Notes under the pieces: model-generated
Seen by the model: the letters and a program-made list of their open reading frames with translations, nothing else
Database searches by the model: none
Told to the model about the DNA's origin: nothing
Shown here: piece by piece, positions 49,074-63,300 of the stretch
Position numbering within the stretch: the stretch's first letter is position 1
How the letters are laid out: every line of letters starts with the position of its first letter
Translations under genes and position numbers: made by a program
Origin: Nautilus pompilius
Lineage: Eukaryota; Mollusca; Cephalopoda; Nautilida; Nautilidae
DNA: 64,000 nucleotides
NCBI GenBank assembly: GCA_018389105.1
Contig: JACATO010000631.1
Span: 1,278,501-1,342,500, forward strand
Reading direction: 5' to 3'

Positions 49074-51880
49074 TGCACCATCTAGATAGATTCGGTGTCG
49101 GCGCCATCGCACGATGTCCGTTCGCCGGTTCAATGAAAGTCCCACCACCACTCGACGGAGAAAAAAACAACAAAAGCTTCGTACTGATGGGATGGTGGGG
49201 AGGAGGGCTTTCTCTCATCCCGTGCTCCTTTCACACTCGCTTTGCTTCAGCAGCAATTGCGACTGGTAGAATGACGTAGGCCTTAGGATTGACGCTAACC
49301 TTACGTCAGGACCGGCGGAACGTTTTCTGTGTTGATGCCGATTCTTAAATTAACGACCGTCGTAAATTGGATACCGCGCTGGCCGATGGAGGACACGATA
49401 AGGAAGGCATTTCTGAGGGCGGTATTCCGAGCTACCGCACAAGATGGAGAGGCCCCGACAGCCATTCCAAGGCCATCTTAACAAATGCAGACGAAAGATG
49501 ATCGCTAGAACGTTCAATTAAAAACAAATCCGTTACTGGTCAATAGCCATTCAAAACCTCCCCGCTCTCCGTTTTGACAGATATCCTTCTCTTTTTTCTT
49601 CATTTACAAGATCAGTCCCTTAACCCCCCCCACCAACCCCTTTCCTTTCTTCTTTTTGTCCTTGTTGATTCCCGGAGAAAAATGGCTCTAAAGAGTATTA
49701 GATGCGGCTTAATGGTGTTAGCATGTCTTTGACAAAAGGAACATTCCTCGTGTTTAACGGAACTCGTTGCCGTTTTCCTTAGAACCGCAAATAAAAGGGG
49801 AGAAACCTTTTTCTTTTTCTTTTTTGATACCTCCTCCCCACATTTGGCGATACGCGCGCGTCGACACCATCGCCCTGGCGGGCGGTGCGTGAACCAGATC
49901 TTCCATCCATTAATCAAACCTCGTTTTCGAAGCTTTACTCGGCGTCGCGTTACCAGCCTCTCTCGCATCCCACCCACCGGGGAGCGGATCCCATATACCT
50001 GAAACAACGCCCAATGTCGTCGTCATCAATCAAATTAATTTTAGACGAGGGTCGGAGCCAGTAGGGTTCCCCGCGCCTTTGTCGGTCTCCCTCTTCTCAC
50101 CACTCGGGTGTCCGACTCCCACGCGCTGCTCCACGAAGCGCCCGCTCCGTGTCTCAGCCGGCCAGAACGGCGGAGAGACGAACGGTCGGGGCCCGGATCG
50201 GCAGGGTTAGTGCGAGTTCAGGCGGCTCCGCACTGACTTCTTTTGACTTGGCGAAAATACAACTCCCTCCACACTCGAGCGGTCCCCATCCCCATCCCCA
50301 CCCGTTATATCGCCGTTCCCTCTACACCACAAGAAGATCCGTTTCCCTTATCGTTTTCGCGGCAATTCACGCCCTCGCCGACAAACCATCAGCCGAAGAA
50401 CTGACGTCCCTCGTAGATCGCGATGAGCGAATAGACGGAAGCGAGTATTCCTGCGTATCTGCGCGACTGTAGAGGGAAGGTCCCCCTTCCACGACGACCC
50501 CCTGTTCGACACCCTTTTTTTCTTCAGACAGCTGATTTTCAGTCGCGGCCACAAGTTTGCGCACATCTCTCTAATAACATAGCGGCAAGTGAACCATTTT
50601 CCTTCGTATGGAGCCGCTCTACGCAGACAGATGGTTTCCACCTATTCTGTAAATTATCCTCCCCTCCTTTTTTTTAAAATAGGTACATGGCAGTTTCAGG
50701 GAACACGACACCCACCAGTTTCCCCGGCTGAGCCCTGACGCTGCGCGTCGCCGAGAAAAGTCCTTATTTACCAGTTGTTCAGGTGATAAAGGTAAACGTC
50801 GGAGGAAGGCGCTGTCCCTGATTAGCGGATCGCCGACCCTGACGAACCCTCGCTAATTGGCTAGTGAATGAGCAAGGTTGTGCACGTGACATTTCCCGGT
50901 AACAGGCTCTTGTCTCCACCCCCCCACCCCCACAGCCCCGCGCCGCCATCGTTTAGTTCTTTGAGTAGGACTTATTTCTAACGCCAGATCATGACGGAAA
51001 TGTGTTCTCGAGGCGCCTGCAATACCGACACTAAACACCTCGAATTAATGTACAGTAGCAACAAGCGTTTATTATCCCTTTCCGTACCGCAAAACGCAGG
51101 CGGAACGATATTAGGTGTGGACGAAGATTAGCCGTAGTAGGGTTTTATATGACCGTCCCTAATTATATAAATAGTAAGGGACTCCTCCCACTGATCTCCT
51201 ACCTAATTCGGTTAAGCACTTTAAAGATGACGCGCCCGTATTAGCGAGGTCTGCTTTTCCAGTGCGATCGGAAGGGGGGGAGAAAACAACTCGAGAGGAA
51301 GAGTGAGTATATTTTAATCAGATTTCTAATTACCATACTTCAGATGTAGATGAACTGTGGCTGTGGATGGTGGGTTTCTATGTGATCTTCAACAGCTGTG
51401 AAAAACGTTTGATTTAAAAAAAAATTTTAAAAATGTACAGAGTAGAGCAACCGCAAATGTGCTAAGGAGAAGATTCAAGTAAAACTACACAAATCACAAG
51501 GAATCCGACACAAGAGTGGGCACATCTTTATTTTAGATCCCAATGTCCTGCCCAGTTGCTTTATAAATAAATATCTTTTGCCCTTTGTAACGATTTACCT
51601 GTAGCCATTAACGCAGAGGTGGCCCTGATCGTTTCCCAGGTGTATTGGTCAAGTGTTCGCGATATAAATATATATATATATTTTATGGTGTTGGAATCAA
51701 GGTAAATCAAAGACAACTGTAGTCAAACAGGATACACCATGTGCGAAAGTGTCGTTCTCGAGTTTGGTACCCGTGATGCTGAAGCCTGTCCGACTGGATG
51801 TGTGCAGCGCCATCTCTGTTTTCCAGCTAATGTAACAAAGCGGATGAGTGACTGAGACACCGGGTCCGTACCATGTCACT
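49074..51880. other. Intergenic, CpG-rich parts, no gene
   Basis: CpG-rich at 50,030-50,480 (open frames on both strands without domains) with a CCCCAT triplet repeat near 50,288. A TA run lies at about 51,668-51,680. No gene or RNA feature supported. Confidence 0.4.
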
Positions 51881-54800
51881 TAGATGCTAAATAAGGTATT
51901 TATCATAACCGAAAAAAGGAGTCTTTTTTTTTTCTTTCTTTTAATACCGGATAAAACTTATTTTTATGGCGCAAATTCACTTATCTTGCTGGAAAATTAT
52001 GCCACAGATTTCAAATTTCGCTACACGTTTGGATCATCAATCATAAAGTTGATGAATGACTCTAGTTTGATTTTTGTAACTTCCACCATCGCCTCTGGCC
52101 CGACTACTTCCTCCACTGAGCCTCCGAATTCACATCGCTGCATGATTAAGGTACGGCAATCAATCAATCAATCAATCGATCAAAGCCGAGCCTTCGGCTT
52201 ACGGACAGAATGGGAATCTCGGCATTGTGCTCCCATATATATTGCCAAGAGCACAAACTTCCTTTCCTATTATTTTAAAACTAAATTACTAACTTCTTAT
52301 TTGATCTGATATGTGTAGAAGATATATTTTCAGAAACTCTTCTTTTTTTTTTTTTCTTAAAAGAGATTACAGCCAACAGAAGTGTCGCTCTGAAAACGAG
52401 GCTGTGGTCCGGTGACCTTATGGGATACGCGATTACGTCGCTGAAAATGGCGTCCGGGGCGTGTACCACAGGAAAGGCAAGACAGAAGGCCGGCGGTTTT
52501 TAAAAAGTTTCTTTCTACTGTTAAACCAGTAAAAAAGTTAGATTAGTCGGGACTCGCGAAAGACCTCCGTAATATGGCCTACGCGAGCCACCTTCACATC
52601 ACTCAAGGGAAAACGGATGGCTATCGATAGGATTTGGCCGCACATTCCCCCCGCCTATTAAGGATTCTATCGCTAAAAGCATCATCTCTGTTGTCTATCC
52701 ATGCTGGAGGACTCAGACATAGATACGACCGGTGCAAGTTCGGGGTCGTAGTTGCGAATTGATTCACAAATGCGATTTTTACTACAGAGAAAACGGTTCA
52801 GCGTCCAGTTTTTTCCTCCAATATTTCGCATTTTACATCAGTAATCGAGCATCGCTCACTTATCTTAATTGTTGTAATCACGCCTTCGATCATGAGGAAC
52901 TCTGATTTGCCGTCTTCAGCGTGAGAACATACATTTCTATATATTTTTTTTAAAAAAACCAAAAAAAAAAACCCCCAGAGAAACAGACCAGCTCTTCTCG
53001 CGATAGCAGAAGCCTACTAATAAAACTTAATTGGGTATAACGCGATGAGTGGCAGGGATGAGTGGAAGTTGCCGTATGTTGCTGACCTCGGCGACTTGCG
53101 TTAACCCTTTTGCTACCCGGTTGGGGGAAAAAAAAGAGAAAGATCTGAGAGAGGTCAGTGACTCGGAATTCCACTGCGCCTCTCGAATCTCATTCTGTTT
53201 CTGTCAAGGACTTCTGCTTTCTTTCGGACGGTTCTGAAATACCAAAACCAACAGAGGTGGGGGGCTCCAGTGGCAAGTGGAGAAGTAACAAATAACGAAA
53301 TATGTAAATTCTTATCTCCCGGGTGCTGTTTTCCAGATTCGTTCTTCCTTAAGTCGACGCTTGCTGAACTGAGTATTTCCGAGCTACGCTATCGAGTTTC
53401 GCGCACCTGCATTATTTTGCATCCATCACCGCCCTCTATTTACTGGAAAGGCGGAGGGGCATCTACTTTCGACAGGACAGGATAGCTCCTGGCCTGACTC
53501 CCCTCCCCTCGTCCACACTCTTGTAGACGACAACGGCTCTGAGCCCGTTCATTGTTTCCTTTGTTATCGTCAGCTACAATCTACGTTGACCTCACCACCA
53601 TTGTCACAGAGTCGCAACATCCGATACCTAGGATACTTGCTCAAAAACATCCTGTCACCGGATCGGGACTGTTCTATACGCCAGGTGGCACGTGCCGCGT
53701 GTATTGTGTCTACTCCACGGAGGCATCACGAGAACGAACTAACTTGTCGCCGCTCGGCGAACGTATCTCTAGAGAAAAACAGCGGAATACAATGGATGGA
53801 CCTAAAACGAGAAGTGTGTTAGGGTGATAGCTCTCTTCCGTTAATGCCACGAATTGGCGTCAACCAGTAAGTTGTTAAAAACAGCTACGCGTTCTGTCAG
53901 AAGTTTCGATACCCAACCGTCTAATGTAGATGCTCCTGAGAGAAATTCGTTCCAATGTGTGTCGTTTTCTCGAGTCTGTTCTGTAAAAACACCGAGATAA
54001 CCTGACACCTACCGCCTAAAAGTCGCTCGACAATGACAATGGCGGGGGAGGGAGGAGGAGGAGGAGAGGCTTCGTCTCTCGTACTCTGATTGATCGTCTC
54101 AGTAGTAGTTTGTTTCGTAACGTTTTGCTTGGTCCCAAGCTTCCTGCATACAATAATAGCTAACGCCGAGGTTAGGCAAACTCATTTCCCTAGGTACTGC
54201 CGAGAGCGAGACTGACAGCCGAGATATCCAGCCGTCTGGCCGGTCCGAGGCGGTCAGTCAGTCCATGCGCTGTATTGCTACGCTAGTCGTATGTTCGCTC
54301 GTGTAGTAGGAGATCGATTACGAGAGGCGAGGCGCAACCACAGCGCACCGAAAGCCTAGACGTCTTGCCGATATCATTGCATGCTCATAACCGGCTGTCG
54401 CTGACACTATTAAGTCAAGGCGGTGTACGACGGCTTCTAGAATCTAGAGTGTGGACCAGGGTATATTGGACGGATTGCCCGACTGAAGCACTGATGACGG
54501 ATATAAACGAAGAACGTCGTCTCGCGAGATGCAACAGAGATATTGGCAGGCTCTTCGCATATTGTCGGACTATAGTATATAGAGACAAGTAAATCTTTTA
54601 CCGATTGCATACACAGTATACTTTAGTTCTATTGCATCACTCAATAGCTTTATTTTTTAAATCTTCACGCGACATTAAAATTACGCAAACTTCTTTCGTC
54701 CGGGTGTGTAAGTTACTTCGAGACATGCTCTGCCTGGGAACTCTATTAATTTCCTAGCCAAGACGAAGGCTGTAGAAGGTCACGTGATATTGTGTCGTCT

Positions 54801-55865
54801 GGAAATGCAAATGATCAATGTAACTTTCATTATATAAAAAAACTTGTAGACGTTTTTAAGGATAAGCTGTTCAATAAAAATTTAAGTCAGCCATCTAAGG
54901 TTTTAGAAACACCGCTGACTTCACCTGAGGAGGTATCTGATTGTTAGGGCTCCAGCTGAGGGAATGGTAGAACTCACGACTGCTTCACTTGCTTAATACG
55001 GAAGCAAAGATGATCTGCTTGCTATTCCAGAAGTGACCCTGAGTCCGAATCTGGCTGATGAACTCGCGGTTACCTTTTATAAAGACACTGGAGATGGTTT
55101 TGAAGGCAACTGATTTGTTACTTAAAGATGTTAATAAACTGTAATTACACTTTTTTTTTAAGAATTTAAACAATTTCTTCAGTATATTGTAGTTAAATTA
55201 TAACCGCCTTAATAAGTGAGTATATCCAGTAAGTTTACCTGAAAGGACACCATTAGTTCTTTATCGACAGACCGTTACTACCTCTTTATCGAGAGTTTGC
55301 AGTCCTGATCTACTGACCTTCTTAGGGGGTCTGTAGGGCGTGTTCTCTGCCAAAGATGATTACTCTTCATAGTAAAATTATACAAAGAAAAAAAGACAAA
55401 AATTAAAGCGATATTTGTATAAATATATATTTTTTGAAATTTACACATAATAAGTACGCAAATAAGTTTTAATATATTACAGCCTTAAGTCAGAAGTATG
55501 GATAATTTTGTGGAAAACTAGGCTACCAAAGCCCGTGGGACCATTGTTCGGGTAGAGTAAGAGAGGCAGGTGTGCTTCGTCTGCGAATGAAGGTTTCTGT
55601 ATACCGGCACCGTGTTCCGTCTGTTACCTGTCAAAGTACTGCATACGTCTGCAGAGTCGACCCGTCGTGACCTTTCGTTCGAAGTTTTCCTGCAAGCGAT
55701 GCCAATCCGTGAGCCCCTCCAGGAGACTGGTTCCCCCCTATGCGCAACGTAGCAACTCGTGCGAGTAAATGCGTAGTGAGTCGGCATTACCTTCTCAAAA
55801 GTCCACGAGAACGACTCTTTTTTTTTTTTTAGATGTGGGAGAAAAGCAGAATTCCCGAAGAAAAC
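51881..55865. other. Intergenic, no gene recognised
   Basis: Contains an AATC microsatellite (about 52,159-52,179), homopolymer dyads at 52,945-52,957, and CpG-rich DNA at 53,990-54,370. The 141-codon frame at 51,884-52,309 and those at 53.5-53.8 and 54.4-54.6 kb show no recognisable domain. A B-box-like GAGTTCTACCATTCC on the minus strand near 54,967 lacks a convincing A box. Confidence 0.4.
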
Positions 55866-55869
55866 GCGC

Positions 55870-56003
55870 ACCTGTACCTGATGAAGAAGAGTGAGAGGAA
55901 CCCATGTCAGCAGGTACGCCAGGCCCGAGTCGTTTTCAAGCGGGAATCGAGCCCGGGCCCTCAACATGAACTGTCCAGTAATTAACCACCTGACCACCGC
56001 GGT
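55870..56003 (-). repeat. tRNA-derived SINE
   Basis: On the minus strand CCGCGGTGGTCAGGTGGTTA holds an A box (plus strand 55,984-55,996), followed by ATTACTGGACAGTTCATG (anticodon-arm region) and the strong B box GGGCTCGATTCCC (55,942-55,954). Both Pol III boxes are close to consensus. The body continues toward GCACCTGTACC at lower coordinates. The 159-codon minus-strand frame crossing it is therefore unlikely to be a gene. Confidence 0.72.
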
Positions 56004-56415
56004 ACTCTCTTCAGCATCTGCATCACTCTTAAAAAGAAAAGACTCCCGTATTTGGGTTCATCTTTCAAAGATTTTAAACAATTCGATAACTTTTTTAAAA
56101 TAAAAAAACTATCCGAAAAGTATTGAGAAATTAACGTGTTCCGATAATATCTGTACTTATCAGCTCATGGATTTACTTTTATACAGCCGCCATCTCGTTT
56201 TTATTCTTACAAAAACAAATGAAATTTGATGCTGATGAATAAAAGTTGCAATGTGACGTAATATTAAAGTTGTAGCTGATTAAAGGCCGAACACTAATCT
56301 AAATAGTGTACGGATATTGTGTACATCTCTTTTTCTTTGTACGACGATTTACGGCCACCTTGGCCACTATAGAAGACGCCCTACAATCTTCCAATGTTTG
56401 CCAACACCAGTTAAT
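56004..56415. other. Intergenic, no gene
   Basis: AT-rich. No feature seen beyond short A and T tracts. Confidence 0.4.
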
Positions 56416-56556
56416 TGAGTCACGTGACACCTCTGACGCCTCAAGTGTTGCTGCACGTGGTCATTGGTCTTCGGGTTGGACTTTCCGCCATTTTCTTTTC
56501 TTTTAAAGTATGACATGTATCACGTGTAGTGTGAGCGGCCGTGATTGGTGAGAAGC
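56416..56556. promoter_or_regulatory. E-box / CCAAT / YY1-like cluster
   Basis: In 140 bp there are three CACGTG E-boxes: GTCACGTGAC (56,419-56,428, a ten-base palindrome as bound by USF/TFE-type factors), GCACGTGG (CACGTG at 56,454-56,459) and TCACGTGT (56,521-56,526). There are also two reversed CCAAT boxes (CATTGGTC near 56,462, GATTGGTG near 56,543) and CCGCCATTTT (YY1-like, 56,485-56,494). Such density is typical of promoters or enhancers. No adjacent exon is recognised, so the function is inferred. Confidence 0.45.
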
Positions 56557-59500
56557 TCTGTATCGTCGAGACTTGACTTATTCGGTCATCTCGGGGCGAG
56601 AAGGGACAGTCTGACGAACAGACGAAGGTGGAGAACCTTTCGTGACGTGTTCGAATGGCCAAAGAATAATAAAAGGGGACAGAGAAAGAATTCAGCCTTT
56701 TCTTTATGCTTTTAAAATATATACCTCCAACGCCGCCTACTTTCAGTAGCTCGTTCGAGTTTATTCGCTGAATATTTCGGGCCCCCATCTTCGTTACATA
56801 AAAATGTGTTAAGACCATAAATCTGGTTTACGAATCGGTTGTTTGTTTGTCTTAACCTGATCAGGTAACGTTCTTCGTTTAATCAAAAATCTGTTAGCGG
56901 TCCGCCAGATGGTGCGATTAAAGAAACAGCCACGTTTACTCCAACAGCCGAGATCTCACAGACAACCGCCGCTCGGGTAAGTACGTACGCGGCGGCGGCG
57001 GTTGGTACATCCGCCCGCTGCTCGGTCAGATCTGAGGCGAAAATCACGGTTTTGCCCCATTTTTTTTTTTTTTTCCCTGTCTGTCTACTACCTCCTCTCT
57101 CACAAGAGTTCGAGGAAGACGCCGGCTCTTTTAATAAAGGCAGCCCCCAACAATGGCTACAGTAACCTGGCCCGACCCACAACAAAGAAAAATACATCTT
57201 CGTGGAGTTTTTGGCTGACTTATTTTAACGCCCTTATCGAGAAGCGTACATCTGGAAGCTTCCCCAGATAAGATGGTAGGGGCCCGGCTCGTAAATAACT
57301 GCACTTCCGCCGCTTTATGTCTCCTCCACGTGAACCCGAATCGCGAGCTGATCCTACAAGTGGCCGCGAGGTGGGGCTGTATAAGATGAAGGCGGATCAG
57401 TTCGAACTGCCGGGGAAGTGAACCGGGTTGCTTGCAATAAATGAGAAACGATTACTGATTCTGCTCCCACAGGAAGCGAATGTTGCTCGCGAAGGAAAAT
57501 GTGTCTCTTCCCACTCTATATTTGTCTTCTTCTTATTTTGTTATGAAATCGCAAATTAGACTTTTTGCCGAAGGAAAGGTAATCCGTCTGCTCTTCTTTT
57601 GAAATATTTCAGCTGCACGCGAAAATATCTCGCTTTAGTTTCCAAAAATACCGCCGCTTAAAAAAAAAAAAAATAGTTCCGACTGCGTGGATTTGTGTTG
57701 GCGCTAAGAGAATCTTTACCCGATGCGGGTTCGCTGTCATCCTGAAAGGAAATTCTCGTATTTGACGATAAACTGGTGTCAGACCTACTTCGTGTGGCGT
57801 AGGAGGAAGAAACGGCCAACCAATACTTTTAAAGATGAGTCACCCCGCTTTAAAGGTCTGACCTTGCTGTGTAATCTACTAAGGATCAGCCATCGTCCTT
57901 CGAATAACAGAGACCGTTATCTGAACCAGTTGTGAAACAGTTATACGAGTGGATCAAATCGGCACCCCTCACGTCAGAGGTTTTCACTTTAAAGAACTCT
58001 GTGTGTGACGTCATAACGTCCCGTATCCAATCAATGGAAAGAATCAAGCGCAGAATCTCTAAAAGAAACATTTTCCGGGTTCCATTTAGGATAGGCGAAA
58101 AGGTTGACAAATTTAAAACTTAGTCTGGATTTTAGACTGTCCAAGGAAGAACTGGCTTAGAGATTCAGCGTGGCCCACACAAGGTTCTTTAACAATGCAT
58201 CAGTGAATAATAAAGTTAAGCACACCACAAAAAACAAAGAGATCAAAGTGTAGCGCTCACGGCTTCTGGGTTCCTGCTGACCAGTCAGGTTTAGGGTGTG
58301 GTCAATCCACACCCCCCTCCCACCGGGTCTGGTCGGGCAGGGGGCCAAGGCGACTGAGAGTTTCCTACACGCTCGCAAGGGCCGGGGCAGAGATCCTTTT
58401 TTCCCCTGGGCACTGCCATCTGGTTGGAAAGGTTAGGTGCTTGTCGGACTGTATTGCAGACCGAAAGCACCGAGTCTTCCTCCCTGAAACTATCGGCTGG
58501 GGAAGTGGTCACCCCAGACACCGGAGCTCGCTCCAAACGAGGCTTCGGCCTCGTCCTCGCTCCACTTCTCTTCGGAGATACACACGCACCCCGAACTTTC
58601 GCACCGCACCGCACTCGCAAACATCACCCCCTCCCTCCACCAAAAAAAAAAAAATATATAGAATTATAAGGTTTTCTTTTATTTATCCATATTTCAGCTT
58701 TCATTAATCTCATCGTCTGAACTACTGGCGGATTACAAGCTAAACAATGAAGTGTAGCGGTGATTAACGTCTATTACTAACTGCTTGGCTGTTTGTTCGG
58801 TATCTTTAGTGTACTTGCTGGGGCCAAGAGAACGTGTTAAAACATAATCATCTGTCTTTACCTAAGCAAACTAATAATTACTCACTTGCTACACCAAATA
58901 ACTAGTAAAAGTAAAATTTTTGGATGACTGAAACGTTCCAAAAACTGCGATATCTTTAACAATATCCGTACTATTTTTGGTGACGTCACAAGTAGATTGT
59001 TTATTATATTTATTGATTTAAGATTATTTTACATCTGTGAATATGTGGTGGACTTGTCCATGGGTTAAATTTAAAAAAAAAAAATAATGATGATGTGCAA
59101 GTAAAGTTTTAAAGATCTCCAATCGTATAGATTTCTCTCGGGGAGAAGCTACCATCCCGACTATCAAGACAGACTGCAAGATGTCTGTCGTCCTAAGGAA
59201 AATTATTTAAAAGGTGCTGAAAAAGAAAATGGTGCAGTATTCGGGAGGGAAGTGTCAGGAATGCCTGGGATTTTAAAAAAAAAGAAAAAAGGGAAGCTGG
59301 TATTTGCAACCACTGAATTAGGGGAAGGGGCGGGGGGGTCAACTTGCGGATCTGGATGGACTGAACAAATAAACTTATTCACCCTTGTCAAACAGCGCTG
59401 ACCCTGAATACTCCAGATAGAAGTAATTAACTATATACAGGACCCGACTTTTTCCTTCCTTCGCCATCTTCTTCGCGTCTAATCGCTCACCTTTCATCCC

Positions 59501-60228
59501 GCCTGCCAGTACCAGAAAAAACAGAAATATATTCTAATCTTCTGATTTTTCCTGAACGTAGCTGCTTCTTCAAAACGAACTATACGCGTATATTGAAGCA
59601 GTAGCCGCGCACAGTTTGCCGGCGTGGTTGTTTATTCCTTAAGGAGGAGGAGGAGCATCGGCCAGCCATCTCTCATCCTCTGTTCGCGAGCTGATCAGAA
59701 GCGCATTACACCGCTCACGCGAAACTCTTGAGAGCAGAAACTCCTGCCGTTCGGCTTGGAACCGACCGTCGGCGCAAGGTTTACTCTCCACATTCCACGC
59801 CATTTAACCAGCTGACCCGTTGCAGTAAAAGTATATTTACCCAACTATAATTGGCGTATTCCCTCCGCTCTTCGCTCGGGCCTTATTGCGCAGTTCCACG
59901 ACCCGCCATTAAGCCGAGCAGATCTGTTCGGGTCACGTGGCTGGTAATGTAGAGGAGACGGTTGATGAATAAGTCGGATTGGGCCCCTAACTGTACACAG
60001 CGCTATGGGGAGGGGAAAACAACAACAACAACAACAACAAAAAAAAACTTTTATTTTTTTAAAAAATTTCTTTCCTTTAGTCTAAATTACTTCGAAAAGT
60101 TTGAAGGGTTTTGGAGAGTACACATTTTCTAAGCCATACACACCGAAGTCTCTTTTTACTGGGTGAACGGAAATTAATTAAATAATAATTTTAAAAAAAT
60201 TTTCTGAATTTTCGTTAAATCAGAAACT
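56557..60228. other. Intergenic, no gene recognised
   Basis: Perfect TGACGTCA at 58,006-58,013 and 58,981-58,988. CpG-rich at 58,490-58,620 and 59,680-59,780. Open frames at 57.0-57.3, 57.7-57.9 and 58.3-58.7 kb overlap on both strands and carry no domains. An AAC microsatellite lies at 60,020-60,040. Confidence 0.4.
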
Positions 60229-60300
60229 GGGCGGCGCGATGGTCCAGTGGTTAGTTTAACGCACCTTTCTAGCAAGCCGCTTCCCGGATCTAAGAATGAA
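60229..60300 (+). repeat. tRNA-like SINE head
   Basis: GGGCGGCGCGATGGTCCAGTGG includes an A box (60,239-60,252), with TTCTAGCAAGCC in the anticodon-arm position and a degraded B box (CCCGGATCTAAG, about 60,283). The head is convincing; the body is not delimited. Confidence 0.6.
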
Positions 60301-63300
60301 GAGTTTTCACAGGTACTTTCGGCAAATTCGATTAAGAGGAAAGAAGCTGGTGTCTCTTTCGCAACATCCGGCGTGGGAGGATTATGGGAGGCTATCACGC
60401 GCGCGCACCCCTCCCCTCGTCAATCTTGGATCGTGGAAATTACCCTACCTTGTTGATACCCGAATAAAGAATGACCCCTGGGGACAGATATCAAACCCTA
60501 TGCACAACAAGCTATATAGAAAACTGCGGTTAGGAAAAAGAGAAAAAAAAGTAGGTTTATTTTAATTATTTTTGTTTTACAGTAAAAATGATCCAAATAT
60601 TTAAGAGAAAATAAATGCGAGATCAAATTTTAGAAAGATAAATAAAAAGAAAATTATTTCAGATATGAACAGTCTTCTTGTTGGCTCCGTGGCAACGCGA
60701 GTAGCGAGTTCTGCATTCTCTTCGTTGATTCGTAACTGAAATGGATTGTGCGAACCAACAATGATAGTGTTATGGTTGAATGCTTTGCGTGTATGGACTA
60801 TTTTAAATGTCATAGAGCAGCTGACATTGTCGAGGATACATGTACAGTTCTTATCTTGTGATAATGTCAGTACACGGCGGTATGGAATTTCTGGACTATA
60901 TAGAATTACGAGTAGCATTGATGTGTTTGGGAGAAATAGCTACGTACGTATCGTGACAGTTATACATCTTTTCGGTGACGTATGCCTAGGGCTATCATCT
61001 ACCCCAGTAGAAGTCATACCTAGTGCCATTTACGAATCGGTCACCTTAAAACCACCCAGACCTTGACGTTTCCCTCACGGCTCCCTGTCCTTTCAAAGCG
61101 CACTGTTGGAAAGACAAGACGCTTAGAGCTAGTCTATTTTTCATGAGCAACTAACATTATTAGCCATAGACTATGGTCACATATAAATAGGGATCAGCGA
61201 GGTCTTTCTTAGTCGGGAAATAGTTGAGAATTGGGTAAGGGGGCGGGGGGGTGGTGGTGGCTCGGGTCGAAAATAAAAAGCAACCGATGAACAAGCAGTA
61301 AATTCTCGTTCATTTTCATCTTTACGGAACACCACAGGAGCAACCGTAAACTCTAGATTGACCAGTTTTATTTAGCCTTAAAATATACAGCGCATTAGCA
61401 GACTTTCATGTTTATCCCTTCTTTTCCCTTTTATTAATTACTGCTTACTTATTTGCTACCTGTAGCTCATTAGGAATGATAACGTTATCTGGCTCTGTGT
61501 GTGTGTGTTGTCATTATCATCAAACGAGAAACAATAGAAGAAGCGGGTCGCCATCACTGTTTTCTTTCTTACAAACACCGTCCGTCCGCCCGCCATTGTT
61601 TAGGTCGCGGTCAAGAATTATGCACTTTTCCAAACTGAATTTAGCATTCCACCTTTTGATTTTTGTTTTCTTTTATGTTGCTCTCTGAAAACTGACTTTT
61701 CCAAATTTGAAAATATGACATTGGCACTCCGGCCGCGCTCTTACTTAGATGGCATTTTCAACACAGCCGGTTCGGATTTTGTTCCGGGCCAACCCCAACC
61801 GGTTTAAGGGGTTCCGGCACTGTGCCGTTACGGCTGCCTTCCAGATCTTCCCGCCCCCCTCCCCCCAACTTCTTTTTTAATACTCAAGAAAACTCCCTAA
61901 CGAAGTTTGAAAGGTTATGACGATCAGTCCGTTGTTCATCTCCAGAGATAAATGACCTTTCATAAATCTTCCACCGCGACAGTCTTTGTGAGTACGGCGT
62001 ACGTACATTCTCGGCTTCCTCGATCATTCTGTGGCGGATGGGGAATCAAGGCGACGGGATACATCAATAGAAAGTTCTGCGTTCCATCCCTCTTCCCTCG
62101 ACAGTTTCTGTTTTTTTTTTTAAAAAAAAAAAGCACATAGCTTAAAGGTTTTCTCGAGAAAATTTCTACGGTAAGGGAAGGATCGACAATTGAATTTGAC
62201 GAAGGATCGGGCGGGATAGGGTTAATCGTTTCTCCCGAACAAAACTTTTCTTAATTAACAGCTTTCGGACGCGGTCCTCTGCGGGAAGTTGACACTAAAA
62301 CGTAATTCAGAACTTCTCCAGAGTTTGCCGGAGGAATTATCCGAACTCCCGCGAGCACTTCTCGAGACAAAGGTTCACGGTACCCTAATAAGCAGGAACT
62401 GGATGATTCTTAATTGGCTGTACGTTGTTTATGATGAACTGGGAAACGTAGAATGGAGCTTCGGGCATTAAAGTAATTAGAAACATCAATTACCTCTAAG
62501 GTCACGCAGTCAAAAGCAGGTGAGAGGTGGTGAAGACTCTGGAGTGGATTTATATTTATCCCGGCTGAGAAGAGAAATGAGTCTCCGCCGCTGAAGAGTG
62601 GTACAATCAAAGAGTAACCGGGAACCGTGTAAACCGAAGGAAAGAAGTAAACTATTTCTTACGGCAAATATTGGGGCTATAAATTAGAATTATGCGTTGA
62701 TACCAAAAAGAAGAAAAAACGTAATAGACTAATATCTCACGGGTTAACCTGTGTGTAATAAATATAATATTGCTTATAAACTGGTCAGAAACTCAACTGT
62801 CTTGACCGCGTGTTAACGATGTTTGTACAGTGGACTGAGATGTCAATTTGGCTAGCTACTCTAATGAGTAATTAAATTTATATATTTCAGGTGTGATCAC
62901 CGATACGTTTAGGTGGGCAGGTAACCATTGCGCAGTATCACCACAACCCCCTATAAAAAAGGCGGATAGTACGATATTTCTCCGTTCACCGGAAGTTGTT
63001 ATATTACGGCCGATATCATCACGAGGTTCTCGAGGTAACGGTTACCGCTGCGGAAAAGCGACCTCGGCTGGCGGTGGGGGAGGTGTGACTCTAACCGTGA
63101 CACCACGATAGACGAGGAACTTACAGCCATTAATCGCCACGTCCGCGCTTAGTGTCAGGATTCTCGCCCATGCAAAGGAAATTAGCCACCAAAAAAATAA
63201 AAAAATCCGTCGTCATTTCCACCGACTCGACAGGTCTGGCCAGACGATGTCTGTCGAGCTAAACTCTCGGGTGCTGGGTGGACTGTGATCGTCTTCGATA

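Noticed and set aside
54925-54985. SINE head on the minus strand
   Set aside because: A B-box-like word is present but no convincing A box at the right distance.
55518-55997. 159-codon minus-strand frame
   Set aside because: Its start overlaps a tRNA-derived SINE and it shows no domain or signal.
62289-62471. Leucine-rich-repeat-like LPEELSELPRALLE peptide
   Set aside because: Only one partial repeat in a 60-codon frame; no second LRR unit upstream or downstream.
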